This document shows, in pieces, positions 21,731 through 23,654 of a stretch of 23,654 bases of DNA; the first letter of the stretch is position 1, and each line of letters begins with the position of its first letter. This DNA comes from JBAWAP01 sp049589355. Lineage in GTDB: Bacteria; Chloroflexota; Anaerolineae; VGOG01. Position numbers and translations under genes: made by a program. Under the pieces are notes generated by a model. It was not told where the DNA came from. It did not search any database and was given only the letters and a program-made list of their open reading frames with translations. The stretch spans positions 1-23,654 of the forward strand of contig JBAWAP010000152.1 of the NCBI GenBank assembly GCA_049589355.1, given 5' to 3'.

Positions 21731-22204
21731 ATGAAGTGTCCATATTGTAGTAAAAAGTCCAGAGTCGTTGACACCCGGAGTGCGGGTGAGGGCGTCCGTC
21801 GGCGGCGGGAGTGCCAGGTCTGTGGGCGGCGGTTCACCACCTATGAGTCGGTGGCGCCCATCCGGCTGATGGTGGTCAAGGCCGACGGGCGGCGGGAAGA
21901 ATTCGACCGTGACAAGCTCATGGCCGGTGTGCACAAGGCTTGCGCCAAGCGGCCCGTCTCCATTGAGACCATCGAGGACCTGGTGACTGGGATCGAGGGG
22001 AAGCTCTACAGTCGGGGGGAGCGGGAGGTGGAGAGCCGGGCCATCGGGGAGATGGTGATGGAGCAGTTGCGGGCGCTGGACGACGTAGCCTACGTGCGCT
22101 TTGCTTCTGTCTACCGTCGCTTCGCCGACGTGGAGCGCCTGGCGGAGGAGATCGAGAAGTTGTTGGAGAGGAAAAGGCAAGAGGAGGGGGCGAAAGGCTG
22201 TTGA
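21731..22204 (+). CDS. nrdR: Transcriptional repressor NrdR (zinc ribbon, ATP-cone)
   Basis: NrdR senses ATP/dATP and represses ribonucleotide reductase genes. The 157 residues start with the zinc ribbon MKCPYCSKKSRVVDTR...CQVCGRRFTTYE (four cysteines at residues 3, 6, 29 and 32). An ATP-cone follows (VVKADGRREEFDRDKLMAG...ALDDVAYVRFASVYRRF). The length is normal, with a short charged C-terminal tail. ATG 21731 has AGGAGG (21717-21722) eight bases upstream. In many bacteria nrdR sits beside a reductase gene; here the next gene is an unrelated YaaC-like gene, so the target operon must be elsewhere or has been separated by insertion. Confidence 0.96.
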   Translation: MKCPYCSKKSRVVDTRSAGEGVRRRRECQVCGRRFTTYESVAPIRLMVVKADGRREEFDRDKLMAGVHKACAKRPVSIETIEDLVTGIEGKLYSRGEREVESRAIGEMVMEQLRALDDVAYVRFASVYRRFADVERLAEEIEKLLERKRQEEGAKGC

Positions 22205-22328
22205 GGTTGGGGTTGTAGGGGGTCTTAGCTGTTCAGTGAACCCGAAGTTCGCATATGTTGATGATTGGGCGAAAATTCGCTCACTCCGCTCGCTCTTTCA
22301 GCCTATAGCTATTGTACGATGGTAATTC

Positions 22329-23444
22329 ATGGAGCTGAGGGAAAAACTAATGGATGTTAGACGCATTGCAACCGAGAATCCGAAAGCAGATCAATGGAAG
22401 CTGCTAACCCAATTCGCCTATCCAACAAACATCCGTGAGTATCTGAAAAATCGTGGGTTCGCAGATCCGAGTCTTGATACACTCGAGTATATCGCAGGTT
22501 GCATGTGGCAAGGCGAGGCATACTTCACGGCAGCTGAGAATTCCCCCTTGGATATCGCTCCATTGCTCCTGTACTACGGAGCAGCCAATCTTCTTGCTGG
22601 GGTCTCTGCGATGATAACAGGTGTTAGACCGGCAATAGAGCACCACGGGATGAAGTTGAAACCACCGGACACAGAACCGATCAGGATCAAAGATGCTGAA
22701 GTGAAGCCAGTTCTTCCCAAAATCGGTGCGTTGCAACAGTTTTGCAACGTCTTCTCTAGTGGGTGCGTGTTACCAAGCGAAGTCCCGTGGACAGTAGAAG
22801 AGATTCTCGGCTCTATTCCTGACCTGAAACAAGACTTCGAGAACTGTTACCGAGATGCTCTCGCCTATACTATTCCACTTGAGGTAGTTCGAAGACCACG
22901 AGTATCACTCGAACGTATTGTCCCGAGTGAGGTAGAAAGATACCAAAGTCTCGAAGATGCATTCGCCTGTGTGGTAGGCTTTGCTGATGCCTATCTTGAT
23001 CCGCAGTACAGCGAGCAAATGAACTATGTTGTGTTATACCCCAAGATGGGGGCGACTGAGATCGGCACCTATTCGATTTTTGGGCAGAAACATCTACAGA
23101 TAGCTCACATTAAGAACGGACAGTACCTTAATCCAAGCCAGATAATCATCATGTTTATGGGGTTATTTGCGCTGGGTCACCTATCTAGGTATCACCCCGA
23201 GCTATGGAATCCTTTCGTGAGGAGTGACCAGACAGGTGAGAGGCTGGTCATTGAGAAGTTCCTAGCAATATGCCAGCGGTATCTTCCTAATCTTGTTCTA
23301 AATGTGATCCGTGGAGACCGCATTCAATTCGTTTACGAGACAGAAGGAGTGCTAGATCTGACAACTTCCCTAACAAAAAGCGATTTAGATGAAATGATCG
23401 AGAGGAAGATACGAGATATGCGCATGAGGGAGAAGTTTAGATGA
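22329..23444 (+). CDS. YaaC-like protein of unknown function
   Basis: The 371-residue soluble protein resembles the YaaC family. It has PLDIAPLLLYYGAANLLAGV in the first third and MFMGLFALGHLSRYHPELW near the end, followed by EKFLAICQRYLPNLVLNVI, the order seen in Bacillus YaaC (SIQPILLFYG...NLSMICRY...FLTITAEKVPIYIL). No catalytic motif is recognised and no biochemical function is known. Start is uncertain: ATG 22329 has a weak ribosome-binding site, while ATG 22350 has GAGGG nine bases upstream and would remove seven residues. Codon use is more AT-rich than the dcw genes, which suggests an accessory gene. Its stop overlaps the next ATG (ATGA), implying a coupled partner. Confidence 0.68.
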   Translation: MELREKLMDVRRIATENPKADQWKLLTQFAYPTNIREYLKNRGFADPSLDTLEYIAGCMWQGEAYFTAAENSPLDIAPLLLYYGAANLLAGVSAMITGVRPAIEHHGMKLKPPDTEPIRIKDAEVKPVLPKIGALQQFCNVFSSGCVLPSEVPWTVEEILGSIPDLKQDFENCYRDALAYTIPLEVVRRPRVSLERIVPSEVERYQSLEDAFACVVGFADAYLDPQYSEQMNYVVLYPKMGATEIGTYSIFGQKHLQIAHIKNGQYLNPSQIIIMFMGLFALGHLSRYHPELWNPFVRSDQTGERLVIEKFLAICQRYLPNLVLNVIRGDRIQFVYETEGVLDLTTSLTKSDLDEMIERKIRDMRMREKFR

Positions 23445-23531
23445 GCATACGAGCCGACGCCTACCAACTCTGTAAGACAGTGTGGAATTCACCGTCTCGT
23501 GACAAGATACGAGACCTTATTCGGAGCCTTA
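23441..23531 (+). pseudogene. Start of a gene coupled to the YaaC-like gene, cut by an IS end
   Basis: ATG 23441 overlaps the YaaC-like stop (ATGA) and opens a frame reading MSIRADAYQLCKTVWNSPSR and then DKIRDLIRSL. About 30 codons in, the sequence changes into what appears to be an insertion-sequence end (from about 23532); the frame then runs out at TGA 23573-23575. The overlap shows an intact two-gene operon once existed. The fragment is too short to name a family, and whether the rest lies beyond the element cannot be seen. Confidence 0.5.
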
Positions 23532-23654
23532 GAGCCTATCCTAAAAGTCGATTCTGTGGTAGAATGGTGGCATGAGCGATGAAACAGCTTCCAAGAAGAA
23601 ACCAGCACCGACCATCTGGCGTGTTCCCGACGACCTGTGGGCTGAGATCGCGCC
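23532..23654 (+). mobile_element. Left end of a probable IS5-family insertion sequence
   Basis: GAGCCTATCCTAAAAG (23532-23547) looks like the terminal inverted repeat of IS5-type elements, preceded by TTA (23529-23531), a possible 3-bp target duplication. A promoter-like TGGTAGAAT extended -10 (23557-23565) and a transposase start at 23572 follow. The right end is outside the window, so the boundary and the duplication cannot be confirmed. Confidence 0.55.
23572..23654 (+). CDS. IS5-family transposase, N-terminal fragment
   Basis: ATG 23572 reads MSDETASKKKPAPTIWRVPD and then DLWAEIAP up to the window edge. The IWRVPDDLWAEIAP segment resembles the N-terminal domain that begins many IS5-group transposases (LPDDLWxxIEPLLP). 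The DDE catalytic core is outside the window. The assignment fits the inverted-repeat-like sequence 40 bp upstream. Only about 28 residues are visible, so the family is a moderate-confidence call. Confidence 0.58.
   Translation, partial: MSDETASKKKPAPTIWRVPDDLWAEIA

Noticed and set aside
21617..22180. 187-codon minus-strand frame opposite nrdR
   Set aside because: It is a shadow of nrdR: the + strand protein has all NrdR motifs and a good start, while this frame is rich in His/Pro/Leu as expected for antisense of a GC-biased gene.

Overview
The window is a nearly complete division and cell wall (dcw) cluster. Every gene lies on the + strand, and most are spaced or overlapped as in an operon. 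Several features suggest a Chloroflexota bacterium of the Anaerolineae type: the gene set and order, paired CvpA-like genes, an FtsQ-small basic protein-FtsA-FtsZ block, the MurG and FtsW sequence variants, and many short palindromic repeats. This placement is inferred from protein sequence and gene order; no marker gene is present to fix it. The selB tail at the left edge means the organism probably makes selenoproteins.

Layout: (1) 1-396, C-terminal end of selB, followed by a folded region that ends in a clear intrinsic terminator and may be a small RNA. (2) 762-827, a sigma70-type promoter followed by four GTGG repeats at exact 10-bp spacing, read as the MraZ operator. (3) 870-12080, mraZ, rsmH, ftsL-like, ftsI, murF, mraY, murD, ftsW, murG and two CvpA-like membrane genes; murE is absent from its usual place. 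(4) 12089-18638, murC, an unexpected Wzz-like chain-length protein, murB, ddl, ftsQ and the small basic protein gene. (5) 18760-21123, ftsA and ftsZ. (6) 21124-21730, a gene-poor stretch of repeats and hairpins ending in a promoter with two NrdR-type boxes ahead of nrdR. (7) 22205 to the end, an accessory tail with a YaaC-like gene, the start of a translationally coupled gene cut by what looks like the left end of an IS5-family element, and the start of its transposase.

The genes form one pathway. MurB, MurC, MurD, MurF and Ddl build the UDP-MurNAc-pentapeptide. MraY and MurG make lipid I and lipid II. FtsW and FtsI polymerise and crosslink septal peptidoglycan. FtsL and FtsQ link these to the FtsA/FtsZ ring, and MraZ probably controls the first promoter. 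NrdR is a separate regulator of dNTP supply.

The most striking feature is a population of short repeat elements built from repeated 6-14-base words or inverted arms. They sit in many gene junctions and also inside the reading frames of rsmH, murF, murD, murG, murC and ddl, where they add about 10-55 residues without breaking the frame. At least two are about 100 bp long with 14-15-bp perfect terminal inverted repeats (upstream of murB and of ftsQ). This resembles, in principle, the Rickettsia palindromic elements, but here several unrelated sequence families have entered essential cell-wall genes.
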